A model generated the notes under the pieces. That model saw only the letters and a program-made list of their open reading frames with translations. It made no database searches and had not been told where the DNA came from. Position numbers and translations under genes: made by a program. From Stomatohabitans albus (lineage in GTDB: Bacteria > Actinomycetota > Nitriliruptoria > Euzebyales > Euzebyaceae), in contig NZ_JAYKKE010000001.1 in assembly GCF_036336025.1 (NCBI RefSeq), forward strand, positions 963,710 through 1,027,709: 64,000 bases of DNA, in the 5' to 3' direction. Positions 35,761 to 44,539 of the stretch are shown in pieces (positions within the stretch are counted from its first letter, which is position 1; each line of letters opens with the position of its first letter).

Positions 35761-36367
35761 CAAGACATCGCATTTAACAGCACATCGGTCAAGGTATTCG
35801 ATGAAAACGTAAAGATCGAGCACGACGAGATGCTAGAAATGATTAATGAAGCGGTTAAAGCCCCATCGTCGGTGAATATGCAACCCTGGCGGTTCCTAGT
35901 GGTAGATAGTCCTAAAGGCAAGGACATTCTCCGACCGCTCATTCGCTTTAACACGCGCCAAAACGATACGTCGGCCGCAATGGTCGTGGTGTTTGGTGAT
36001 ATGCGTTGCTATGAGAATGCTGAGGACATTTTCTCTCGGGCCGTTGCGCAGGGCATGAAGCTAGAAGAGATTAAACAGCAGACGCTAGCGATGTTCTTGC
36101 CAGGGTATGAGCAAGCTCCCCGTGAAGTAATGAACGACATCGTGAAGATTGATTCCAGTCTTGCGGCAATGCAGTTCATGCTGGTGGCCCGTGCGCATGG
36201 CTATGACACGAACCCTATCGGTGGGTTTGAAACAGACCAGATTGCAGAAGCGCTGGGGTTGGATGCCGAACGCTATGTGCCGGTATTGATCGTGGCGATT
36301 GGTAAAGCCAACTATGACTCACACCCCACCGTACGTCTTGACGCAAAGGAAATCACACTTTGTATAA
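35761..36367 (+). pseudogene. Nitroreductase-family pseudogene (no start, 3' frameshift)
   Basis: FMN-dependent nitroreductase homology begins at DIAFNSTSVKVFDENVKIEH (35761 on), well upstream of the first in-frame ATG at 35830, yet a TAA lies just before it and no start codon is seen. The body is well kept: APSSVNMQPWRFLVV, GFETDQIAEALGLD, YVPVLIVAIGK. Near the 3' end an extra C at about 36358 shifts the frame: without it the protein would end EITFV at TAA 36365-36367, directly before a terminator. As sequenced, the frame reads through to 36471 into the next gene. An intact short protein from 35830 would lack the N-terminal FMN-phosphate-binding part. Confidence 0.7.
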
Positions 36368-36374
36368 CGCGTCC

Positions 36375-36409
36375 AGCCGCTATCTCGCCTCGGGTAGCGG
36401 CTTTATTTA
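36375..36409 (+). terminator. Terminator of the nitroreductase pseudogene
   Basis: AGCCGCTA / TAGCGGCT with a 12-base loop, followed by TTTATTTAT: a classic intrinsic terminator. It lies inside the shifted nitroreductase frame, which supports the frameshift reading. Confidence 0.75.
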
Positions 36410-36439
36410 TAGTTCAATATAAAAACATGATGGAGCGTT

Positions 36440-37003
36440 ATGAACAAAGCAAGGCTAGAAACATTAACTGACGGCATTATCGCAATTGTTGCCACCATCA
36501 TGGTCTTAGAACTTAAGGTTCCAGACACCACTAGCCTGGATGGCCTTATCTCAGAAGTACCCATATTTGTCGCCTACATCAGTAGCTACATTCTGGTGTT
36601 TTTGATGTGGTTCATGCACCACAACCTCTTTATGAGCGCCAAGCACCTCACGATAAAGACCTACCTCTACAACGCGCTATGGCTGTTCTTTGTAACCCTC
36701 ATCCCGTTTACAAATGCTTGGGTTGGCGAAGGGTTGGGCTCCTCAATTCATCCCATTGTCTATGACGTGAACGTTCTACTTGGCACGTTCGCTTACCAAC
36801 TACTCAACCAGCAAATTGCGAAAGACAATCCCGACTCTGGACGAACAGCTAGCTATGGCCAGAAAGATCGCATATTCCTCTATATCGGTTGCGTGGCGAG
36901 CATTGCTGTCGCCGTATTCGTACCAATTGTTGCCATCTTCATGATGACCGTCATCCTCGTCCTCATGGCCTACCGAGTTCTCACCGTTGACATGCTGGGA
37001 TGA
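36440..37003 (+). CDS. TMEM175-family (DUF1211) potassium channel-like membrane protein
   Basis: A 187-residue protein with about five or six hydrophobic segments. The first helix carries a variant of the family FSxxD motif, LTDGIIAIVATIMVLEL, and helix 3 VFLMWFMHHNLF matches the family pattern. Bacterial members form potassium-selective channels. GGAG lies seven bases upstream of the ATG. Composition is host-like, unlike the ATPase and RT genes on either side. Confidence 0.8.
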   Translation: MNKARLETLTDGIIAIVATIMVLELKVPDTTSLDGLISEVPIFVAYISSYILVFLMWFMHHNLFMSAKHLTIKTYLYNALWLFFVTLIPFTNAWVGEGLGSSIHPIVYDVNVLLGTFAYQLLNQQIAKDNPDSGRTASYGQKDRIFLYIGCVASIAVAVFVPIVAIFMMTVILVLMAYRVLTVDMLG

Positions 37004-37119
37004 AGAGTATTTGACAAATAGCAAAACATAATAGAGAATATTAGAGTCAATACTTTAAACTCATCTGTGCTAGATAGTAAAACTTATGGCTTGATTTGTT
37101 ATATTATTAGGATAGATTT

Positions 37120-38967
37120 ATGTATTATTTTGATGAATCTAAAGAAAATGACGACTTGGAGCGCGAAGAGGAGAAGCTTCGTAACTATAATATACAGCTT
37201 CTATTTGATGGCTATTGGTATTCTGAGCTGCCTCCTATAATAGATATAGTGGAAATGAAGGATAGGCTTACTTTTCTGATAGATAAAATAAATAAGAATA
37301 ATGATTGGGGAATATACGACCTAGATAATGAAGATTTTATTAAAGGATTTAAGGCAATTAATTCTCCATCCTATATCTATAATGATGGCGTTGAGCCTAT
37401 AATATTCTTTGAGTTTAAAAAGAATGGTTCATTTCGAGAAATGCAAATACCTAATCTACTTTATTATATTGCATTTGTGTATAATACAATGAATGTCTAT
37501 TCTAGTTTGTTTCGTGAGCTATATGAAAATGATAAGTACAAAGGAATAGTAAGGCACTCAAATTCATATATATTATTCGCCGATGAGTTTTATGTGGATA
37601 GATCTTATTTTGCAGAGGATCTAATACATACTAGTTTCTTCGCCATTAAGAATAACAAGGGGACAAATCAACTTGCCCATGATGCTAATAATAACAGATA
37701 TTTAGATATGCAAGGATCGAAATTATATAAGGTAAAATTAGATATAGAGTCATTCTATCCTAATATATATACACATCATCTAAGTGCATTGAAAGATGTA
37801 TATCCATATAAAGAATTTAATGGTTGTGATCAATATTTCAAATTTCTAGATTATTATAATATGAAGATAAATAATAACCAAACAAAGGGAATAGCGTCGG
37901 GCGTGTTTTCATCTACGCTTTCTGCCGAATTGCTAATGGTAGTTATAGATTATTATATTGATAAATTAATTAGCGAATTGGATATTGAAGATATTCAAGA
38001 GCCATCTTATCTCTCTGAGGAAATAACCTATATTCGTTATGTAGACGATTTGACCTTTTTTTCAGATTCAATTGAGAAAATTCAATCTCTAATACCTGCA
38101 GTAGAAAGAATTTTGAATAAATATCGCTTACGAATAAATGCTAATAAGACGGAAAAAGTAGAAAGTGTGCGTGATTTTAATCGAGTTGATTTTATAGATT
38201 TAAAAAATAGATTTACATTCCTGGAAAAAGGAAGTAGTGAGGGGTGTCTTTTGGATAAGGATATGTTATTTAGCATTAAGAGACAAATTGGAGCTTATCT
38301 AGACAGTGATGAAATACCTACAGTAAAAAGTATAATAAGTTCAATCGAATCTGCTATTAATGATGGTAGGCTAGTGTTTTTTGATTCCGGAACAGTTGGG
38401 GAAGCATTTGATCCTGTTATAAATCATTTTATTCTGTATTTACTTCAATTGCTATGTAGTGAACCTGTTTTGGGTACTAGGTGCTATAGGCTAATTCTAT
38501 CTACTTCAAAATATATACTAAATGCATTCGATAGTGGGAATGATATTGCGCTAGAATTGAATAGATATATCGCTCAAGTCTTAAAGTCTAAAGTAAGCTA
38601 TATTAATAAATATTTTCATGATACATTAATTCAGCTATGGCATTATTATGTTCTAAGAGAAGTAGATCCTCGGTTTAATTTTAGTGAATTGGGAAAATAT
38701 TTTGTTGATCTCGAAATTAATCCAATTTTAGCAGCTATTATGGTAGAATCAGGTAGAGAAAAGAACAGAAAAATATTTAATTATATAAAAGATAGGTATG
38801 TTGATTCAATAGAGGATTGTACCGAGGGCCAATGGAAGAATAGTATTATGTTTTCTAAGTGGTGGTTTCCGATTTTTATTATATATTTGAATGATGGATA
38901 CAATTACTATGGGTATAATATGAGTATAAATTCTGTATATAAATATCTGAATAATGAGGGCTCGTAA
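37120..38967 (+). CDS. Abi-type reverse transcriptase (AbiA/AbiK/Abi-P2-like)
   Basis: A 615-residue, very AT-rich gene. The RT palm is seen as REMQIPNLLYYIAFVYN, motif A KLDIESFYPNIYTHHL (Asp208), motif B TKGIASGVFSSTLSAEL and motif C YIRYVDDLTFFSD (Asp309, Asp310), so all three catalytic aspartates are intact. About 250 residues follow that look all-helical, as in Abi RTs; no HEPN motif was found in them. Abi RTs protect against phage and some make untemplated DNA. No ncRNA typical of retrons is evident in the 116 bp upstream. A TTGACA lies at 37011. Confidence 0.78.
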   Translation: MYYFDESKENDDLEREEEKLRNYNIQLLFDGYWYSELPPIIDIVEMKDRLTFLIDKINKNNDWGIYDLDNEDFIKGFKAINSPSYIYNDGVEPIIFFEFKKNGSFREMQIPNLLYYIAFVYNTMNVYSSLFRELYENDKYKGIVRHSNSYILFADEFYVDRSYFAEDLIHTSFFAIKNNKGTNQLAHDANNNRYLDMQGSKLYKVKLDIESFYPNIYTHHLSALKDVYPYKEFNGCDQYFKFLDYYNMKINNNQTKGIASGVFSSTLSAELLMVVIDYYIDKLISELDIEDIQEPSYLSEEITYIRYVDDLTFFSDSIEKIQSLIPAVERILNKYRLRINANKTEKVESVRDFNRVDFIDLKNRFTFLEKGSSEGCLLDKDMLFSIKRQIGAYLDSDEIPTVKSIISSIESAINDGRLVFFDSGTVGEAFDPVINHFILYLLQLLCSEPVLGTRCYRLILSTSKYILNAFDSGNDIALELNRYIAQVLKSKVSYINKYFHDTLIQLWHYYVLREVDPRFNFSELGKYFVDLEINPILAAIMVESGREKNRKIFNYIKDRYVDSIEDCTEGQWKNSIMFSKWWFPIFIIYLNDGYNYYGYNMSINSVYKYLNNEGS

Positions 38968-39165
38968 AATAACTTTAGCTATACATAGAAGGAATCTCCA
39001 CTGGCAAGATCTTTATTATCTCTGGTTAGGTTATGTAGATCTCACTGCCATACCAGGGGTTTTGCCGCATGTCAGGACATGTGGACAGCAGGAATTGGAC
39101 ATAGGTCCTGCTAGGGTTAGGGAAGGCCTAGGTACTAGGCGTAAAGCTAGCGATAGGAGTTAATC

Positions 39166-39285
39166 ATGGAAGACAAAGGTTTCTTAGACCAGGCCATGGG
39201 CAAGGCCAAGGAAGTAGCCAGCGACGTATCTGACGCCGTCAGCGAGGTAGCCCAGAAGGCAAAGGATGCCCTCGACGGCAAGTAA
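39166..39285 (+). CDS. Small helical protein (39 residues), CsbD/LEA-like composition
   Basis: ATG at 39166 with AGGAG eight bases upstream. The sequence is amphipathic and repetitive, e.g. AMGKAKEVASDVSDAVSEVA then QKAKDALDGK, and lacks Cys and aromatic residues except one Phe. It resembles stress proteins of the CsbD or LEA kind, without clear homology. A strong terminator follows, so it is probably a real monocistronic gene. Composition is host-like; the 198 bp before it, after the RT stop, hold no gene. Confidence 0.6.
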   Translation: MEDKGFLDQAMGKAKEVASDVSDAVSEVAQKAKDALDGK

Positions 39286-39309
39286 GTTTCCTCAACACTG
39301 AGGTAGCTG

Positions 39310-39338
39310 AGAGCGATCACAATGTGGTCGCTCTTCTT
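39310..39338 (+). terminator. Terminator of the small helical protein
   Basis: AGAGCGATCAC-AATG-TGGTCGCTCT hairpin with one G-T pair, followed by TCTT, 25 bases after the stop. Confidence 0.7.
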
Positions 39339-39501
39339 GTATCCAAATATTTATAAGCCATGGCTGACTTCTCTAAAGATGGTATTTCAGGGCTGAAATA
39401 GCGGCCAGCATCCACCCGCCTGGAGTCCCCTTCCGCAAGCGTCAGTTTTACCAAGTACCGTATTGCTAACCAGCAAACAGTGGGCCAAGGGAGCGAATTA
39501 T

Positions 39502-39675
39502 ATGGATTCTCGAAAAATGGTTATTGGCGGTACCTGGATTGTCTTAGCCATTCTGTTTGCTGTTTATTACCAAGAACCACTCGCGACGCTCTTATTCTTG
39601 GCAGTTGGGGTTGCGTTCATCTATTCGAGTACAAAATCAACACCCAAAGAGACGGGTGCTGCAACTAAACACTGA
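39502..39675 (+). CDS. Small two-helix membrane protein
   Basis: 57 residues from ATG 39502, with GGGAG eight bases upstream; the frame is open to 39463. Two hydrophobic segments (VIGGTWIVLAILFAVYY and LATLLFLAVGVAFIYS) form a hairpin in the membrane, followed by a Lys/Thr-rich tail. No family is recognised. Confidence 0.55.
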   Translation: MDSRKMVIGGTWIVLAILFAVYYQEPLATLLFLAVGVAFIYSSTKSTPKETGAATKH

Positions 39676-39816
39676 GTAAACCCCTGACCTCTCCATTCCA
39701 GAAACCGAACGTACTCAAAGCCCAGCCAGCGCCAATCACATGACTTGCTCCAGATGTATGCGTTCTCGTGAGACGGTATGAGATCAACCCATCAAGAAAA
39801 CTTGAACTAGTAAAGG

Positions 39817-39888
39817 ATGCTCAACCTGCCCATTGACATCGCAAACGTCCTCGGAGTCAGCGTGTACGACCTGTTCATATTCGACTAG
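39817..39888 (+). pseudogene. C-terminal fragment of an XRE-type small regulator
   Basis: The 23-codon frame reads MLNLPIDIANVLGVSVYDLF then IFD, the typical end of small Cro/CI-type regulators. About 70 bp upstream a different frame reads MRSRETV, like the recognition helix (VSRETV). Stops and shifts separate the two, so this looks like a decayed regulator. The rest of 39676-40035 holds no gene. Confidence 0.4.
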
Positions 39889-40035
39889 GCCGACATTTCC
39901 CACACGAGCCCGCACACCCCAGCCATCAACACTGGGAACAATTCACTGAGATGAAATCGCTCTCCTGCCCTCACCCAGTGGGGTACAGTTGATAGCGCCT
40001 GGCGGCCAGTTGGAGCAGCCCGTTAAGGAAAGACA

Positions 40036-40740
40036 ATGAAAGACGAGACCGCGATTAACGAGCGTGTTGAACAACTATTCAAAGAGTTCATGTTCGATGA
40101 ACAGGCCACTGAGTGGGTTCGTGATCGCACCAAAACGGTTGAGCGTATGTTGTCGCGCTACCAATGCGCTATCTATGAAATCGAGACGAAGTTCAACGTG
40201 CTCAACACAGAGTTTTCTCTCGATCACGACCGCAATCCGATCAACAGCATTCATTCTCGACTTAAAACCTTTGACAGTATCGTTGAGAAAATCCAGCGGC
40301 GTGGACTGCCCCAAACTTTTGAATCGATTGAAGAGAACCTGCACGACATCGCTGGGGTTCGGGTGGTCTGCACCTTTCCAGAGGATATTTACCACCTGCG
40401 GAACGCCCTCTTAAAACAGGACGATATCTACCTGATCGAAGAGAAGGATTACGTCAAAAACCCCAAGCCCAACGGATACCGCAGTTTGCACCTCATCGTG
40501 AAAGTGCCCGTCTTTTTGGCTGCCGAAAAGCACCTGATGAAGGTTGAGATTCAGATGCGCACCATTGCGATGAACTTTTGGGCCAGCCTTGAACACCAGA
40601 TTCGGTACAAGAAAGACATCGAATTCACCGAAGAAATGGCAAATGAGCTCAAAGAATGTGCGGAACTCTCCGCCACCCTTGACAAGCGCATGGACACGTT
40701 GCGTAAAGCGACCATTGAGCGAACCGCCCCCTCCATCTAA
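40036..40740 (+). CDS. Small alarmone synthetase (RelA/SpoT-domain GTP pyrophosphokinase)
   Basis: A 234-residue protein containing only the (p)ppGpp synthetase domain, like RelQ/YjbM. Seen: NSIHSRLKTFDSIVEKIQRRG, the conserved NLHDIAGVRVVCTF, PNGYRSLHLIVKVPVF and VEIQMRTIAMNFWASLEHQI. It has no hydrolase or regulatory domains. It makes pppGpp or ppGpp in stress. AAGGAAAG lies just upstream. pcrA follows 71 bp downstream. Confidence 0.92.
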   Translation: MKDETAINERVEQLFKEFMFDEQATEWVRDRTKTVERMLSRYQCAIYEIETKFNVLNTEFSLDHDRNPINSIHSRLKTFDSIVEKIQRRGLPQTFESIEENLHDIAGVRVVCTFPEDIYHLRNALLKQDDIYLIEEKDYVKNPKPNGYRSLHLIVKVPVFLAAEKHLMKVEIQMRTIAMNFWASLEHQIRYKKDIEFTEEMANELKECAELSATLDKRMDTLRKATIERTAPSI

Positions 40741-40811
40741 TGCGGTAGAACAAACCTGGCCACTGCTTTCAGATACTCGAACGCAGGTTCGATTTGCGCT
40801 AGGCTCTGAGC

Positions 40812-43079
40812 ATGCCCGACCACACCGAACCCGACACATCGCTCCCTGATCTGAACGACCAAATAGACACGCTGAATGAGGCTCAGCGTCAGGCCGTCCT
40901 ATTCGGATTAGGGCCACTCATGGTGGTGGCCGGTGCCGGATCAGGCAAAACACGGGTGCTCACCCACCGCATCGCCCGCCTCATTGCTGACGGGGCCCAC
41001 CCGCAATCCATCTTGGCCATCACGTTTACCAACAAAGCCGCCCAAGAAATGAAAGACCGGGTGGGCCGCCTGGTTGGTGACAATCTGGTTGGTATCACCC
41101 GTGACACCGCAGGTGTGATCCAAACCCAACGCTGGGGCGGGATGTGGGTCCAAACCTTCCACGCTGCCTGTGCCCGTATCTTGCGAAAAGAAGCACACCG
41201 GCTGGGATACAACAAACAGTTCACGATTCATGACACGGGCGACACCCGTCAGATGATTAAACGGTGCGCCGAAGCCAACCAAGTAGACACCAAACGTCAA
41301 ACCCCGCGCATGTTGGCGCAGATGATTAGCGCAGCCAAAAACGAGCTCATTGACTACGAAACCTATGGTGAACAAGCCCAGAGCCTGCAAGAAAAAATAG
41401 CTGCAGACGTCTACCGCACCTATGAAGAACGCATGGTGTTAGCCAACGCCATGGACTTTGACGATTTGCTCTATAAAACCGTCAACATTTTTGAACTTTT
41501 CGACGATGTTCGTGACTACTACCGCGAACAGTTCCAGCACATCTTGGTAGACGAATGGCAAGACACCAACCTTGCCCAATACGAACTGATTAAACTCCTC
41601 GGCGCCCCAGACGGCAACGTATGCGTGGTGGGCGATACGGACCAGTCCATCTATGGGTTCCGTGGGGCTGACATCCGAAACATGTTGAACTTCGAAAAGG
41701 ATTTTCCGTCAGTCACCACCATTGTGTTAGACCGGAATTACCGCTCAACCCAACGCATCCTTGACGCTGCCAACGCAGTTATTTCCAATAACAAAGACCG
41801 GCTTGAAAAGAACTTATGGACCGACGTCGGTGACGGCGCAAAGATCGTCGTTCATCACGCCGAAGATGATGGGGGAGAAGCACGCTACATCGTTGACCAG
41901 GTCAACCAACTCACCAGCACCGGCAATTACAAACGCGCTGACTGCGTGGTGCTCTACCGGACCAACGCCCAAAGCCGATCCCTTGAAGAAGCCTTGCTCG
42001 GTGACGGCCAGGCCTATCAAATCCTTGGCGCCACACGCTTTTATGACCGTGCCGAAGTGAAAGACACGGTGGCCTACCTCACGCTGATCGTGAACCCCGC
42101 CAACGACGTGGCAGTTGAACGAGTAATCAACACCCCGCGGCGTGGCATTGGTGACAAAACGGTTGAACTCCTTGCCAATTACGCCGCCCAACACCAGATG
42201 CCCCTTTTAGAGGCCTGCCGGCACGTTGACCAGGTGAATGGGCTGGGCGCACGGGCCGTGGCTGCCGTCAAGGCCTTTCTTTCTACCATTGACGACCTTC
42301 AAACCCTGCTTGGCCAGCCAGACCTGGAATTAGCGTCCCTCGTTAATGAGGTCATCACCATCAGTGGTATCCGAGAGTTCTATGTGGAACAAGACACCCC
42401 CGAAGCACTCGCCAAACTCGAAAACCTGAACGAACTCGTCCAAGGGGCAGAAGATTTTGCCACCCACGACATCGATATCGACGACGACACAAACGGCCTT
42501 GCCGCCTACCTCGAACGGGTCAGCCTTTTAGGCGAACAAGACCACCTCGGTGACGCCAGTGAACGCATCACGCTGATGACCATTCACAACGCCAAGGGCT
42601 TGGAATATCCGGTGGTTTTTGTTGCCGGTCTCGAAGAAGGCATCTTCCCCCACGAAATGAGTTTGGGTACCCCCGAAGGCCTCCAAGAAGAACGCCGCCT
42701 CGCCTATGTGGCGATCACGCGAGCAGAGCAGCGCCTGTTCCTTACCCGCGCAAAACAGCGCACGCTATATGGGCGCGCCACCCTCAACACCCCCAGCCGA
42801 TTCCTACGAGAAGTGCCCGACAACCTGGTTGATGGATCCACAACCGTGGGACGACCGAAACAAATCAAGAACCGTCTTGCTGCCGCACGCAAACGGGTAG
42901 CTGAAACCCCCACCTTTGTAGTTGGTGAGATCGTCACCCACGCCCACTTTGGCCGTGGTGTAGTCCTTGACTTGCCCGACGGTAAACAGGACGAAATTAT
43001 CGTCAAGTTCGACAAGGCAGGCAAAAAACGCCTCTCCTTAGCGCTTGCGAACCTCACCGCCGCTGAATATGGTAATTAA
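40812..43079 (+). CDS. pcrA: ATP-dependent DNA helicase PcrA/UvrD
   Basis: A 755-residue SF1A helicase for repair and removal of RecA and R-loops. Motifs: Q motif LNEAQRQAV, Walker A VVAGAGSGKTRVL, motif Ia TFTNKAAQEM, Walker B HILVDEWQDTN (the common DEYQD is DEWQD here), motif III GDTDQSIYGFRGAD, motif IV LDRNYRST and motif VI VAITRAEQRLFL. The C-terminal Tudor-like region (FVVGEIVTHAHFGRGVVLDL) is present, as in PcrA. Size is normal. Confidence 0.95.
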   Translation: MPDHTEPDTSLPDLNDQIDTLNEAQRQAVLFGLGPLMVVAGAGSGKTRVLTHRIARLIADGAHPQSILAITFTNKAAQEMKDRVGRLVGDNLVGITRDTAGVIQTQRWGGMWVQTFHAACARILRKEAHRLGYNKQFTIHDTGDTRQMIKRCAEANQVDTKRQTPRMLAQMISAAKNELIDYETYGEQAQSLQEKIAADVYRTYEERMVLANAMDFDDLLYKTVNIFELFDDVRDYYREQFQHILVDEWQDTNLAQYELIKLLGAPDGNVCVVGDTDQSIYGFRGADIRNMLNFEKDFPSVTTIVLDRNYRSTQRILDAANAVISNNKDRLEKNLWTDVGDGAKIVVHHAEDDGGEARYIVDQVNQLTSTGNYKRADCVVLYRTNAQSRSLEEALLGDGQAYQILGATRFYDRAEVKDTVAYLTLIVNPANDVAVERVINTPRRGIGDKTVELLANYAAQHQMPLLEACRHVDQVNGLGARAVAAVKAFLSTIDDLQTLLGQPDLELASLVNEVITISGIREFYVEQDTPEALAKLENLNELVQGAEDFATHDIDIDDDTNGLAAYLERVSLLGEQDHLGDASERITLMTIHNAKGLEYPVVFVAGLEEGIFPHEMSLGTPEGLQEERRLAYVAITRAEQRLFLTRAKQRTLYGRATLNTPSRFLREVPDNLVDGSTTVGRPKQIKNRLAAARKRVAETPTFVVGEIVTHAHFGRGVVLDLPDGKQDEIIVKFDKAGKKRLSLALANLTAAEYGN

Positions 43080-43117
43080 AGTCCTCATCGTCACAGTTAA
43101 TTTGTGGAGGAATTCTT

Positions 43118-44293
43118 ATGCGTAAGATAGTAGTTGTATTATTGCTATTATGGATTGTGCTAGTATCTGGTGTTATTCTGAATGGATGTGGGATTGCAAA
43201 TAAAGGGGTGAATATTTCTGGGAAATTTAAGACTCTCGATCTTGATGGATTTAGGGGAAAGACGGATCTACTAGTAGATACTATTCGTATGAGAAAAGAA
43301 AGTTATTTCCATATACTATCTCCTGTAGCTATTTTTGTTGATCAAGATGATGCTATATTCAAGAATTATTCAGAACTAGAGTCTGATTGGGAAGGTTCGA
43401 AGCTGGATATTAAATATTCACCAAAGTCGGGTGGTAGTGACGGCTGGCTGGAACTTGATCATATTTCATTTTTAGGATGTCTGAGTTCTAGGGATGGTAC
43501 CTTAACGACATATGGCCAGGATTTGGATAATATAAATGATGGTTTCCAAATTAAAACAAAAAATACTGATTTTAATGGGAAAATTAGTATAAAAGGAGAT
43601 CAGAATAATTCTGAGACTGGTTATCATTCCATATTCTATAGCATGGAAGCAGAGGGTTTCGCTTCTTTTGATGTGTATATGAGTTGTCCGAATGTTGACG
43701 ATACTGCGATTATTGAAATCGAACCTGATAATAATTTTGAGTTCAGGATTGATGGCAGGGCCATAGATATATATGCTAAACCTAGTCTTAGATATAAAAT
43801 TGCAATAAAGTACGCTAATAATGCGAGGGATGTAGGTGGTGGGGCTGATATACACAGACTACAGACAGGAGGATTTTCTGGCTCAATAAATTCTAGAAAT
43901 GGAGGAGAGATTGTGGGCAGTGCTGATAGGATTGAAGGCAAATCAGCTTCCGATTCTTTATTCTCTCTTAGGTCTATTATGGGTGATATTGAAGAGAGTT
44001 TTATACATTCAGATATAGATATTAAGAGTATAGATAAAAATCTAGTATCAATCCATACCAAGGTTTCAGGAAATGATATTGAGGCGCCTGTTGAGGCATC
44101 TATTGAAGGTAGGATAGAGAGTTTTGAGGTCGACTCTTTTGATGTCTCTAATCCAATTATTAGAAAATGGAGGTCGTTTCTTGCTGGGGGATGGGTTGAA
44201 TTTTTTTCACAGGTTATTGGGACAATTATCATTTCAGTGATAACTAGCATAATAACTAGTAAAAGAACTGCTAGCAAAATAAATAATGTTTAG
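43118..44293 (+). CDS. AT-rich putative lipoprotein with C-terminal membrane segment
   Basis: 391 residues with GGAGG nine bases before the ATG. N-terminal signal with a possible lipobox (ILNGCG), a large extracytoplasmic region rich in Ser/Ile/Asp that reads like beta structure, and a hydrophobic C-terminal segment (VIGTIIISVITSIITS) with a basic tail. No family is recognised. Codon use is far more AT-rich than in pcrA and mdh on either side, which suggests transfer. The following 246 bp (44294-44539) hold no gene. Confidence 0.6.
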   Translation: MRKIVVVLLLLWIVLVSGVILNGCGIANKGVNISGKFKTLDLDGFRGKTDLLVDTIRMRKESYFHILSPVAIFVDQDDAIFKNYSELESDWEGSKLDIKYSPKSGGSDGWLELDHISFLGCLSSRDGTLTTYGQDLDNINDGFQIKTKNTDFNGKISIKGDQNNSETGYHSIFYSMEAEGFASFDVYMSCPNVDDTAIIEIEPDNNFEFRIDGRAIDIYAKPSLRYKIAIKYANNARDVGGGADIHRLQTGGFSGSINSRNGGEIVGSADRIEGKSASDSLFSLRSIMGDIEESFIHSDIDIKSIDKNLVSIHTKVSGNDIEAPVEASIEGRIESFEVDSFDVSNPIIRKWRSFLAGGWVEFFSQVIGTIIISVITSIITSKRTASKINNV

Positions 44294-44539
44294 TTTAAAT
44301 TAAGATTGTTGTTATGGAATATATTAAAGGGGTTTTATGGCAAAGTAGTATATAATACAATCAGAGGAGTTTGCGTTAGTAGATGTTAAAAGGTCGATAT
44401 TCACCCAATCAGTGGGCCATTGAAAGGTGGGACTTCTTGACCGCCCTATGACTTGGTCCTAGCCAGCCAGCGGGCTTAGGCTACAACACATCAGGCGAAT
44501 GCCTTACAACACAATGAACTACCTCACAAGGGAGTGAGC

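Noticed and set aside
37004-37119. Retron-type ncRNA upstream of the reverse transcriptase
   Set aside because: The 116-bp gap is AT-rich without the inverted a1/a2 repeats or structured msr-like stems.
33921-39153. Possible att direct repeats (TAAGGCTAGCGA at 33921 and TAAAGCTAGCGA at 39142)
   Set aside because: Only 12 bases with one mismatch, not at the guaA 3' end and without an integrase; chance is likely.
38954-39163. A 69-codon + strand frame after the reverse transcriptase
   Set aside because: It starts inside the RT gene, has no ribosome-binding site, and spans the composition change; the predicted protein has no sensible features.
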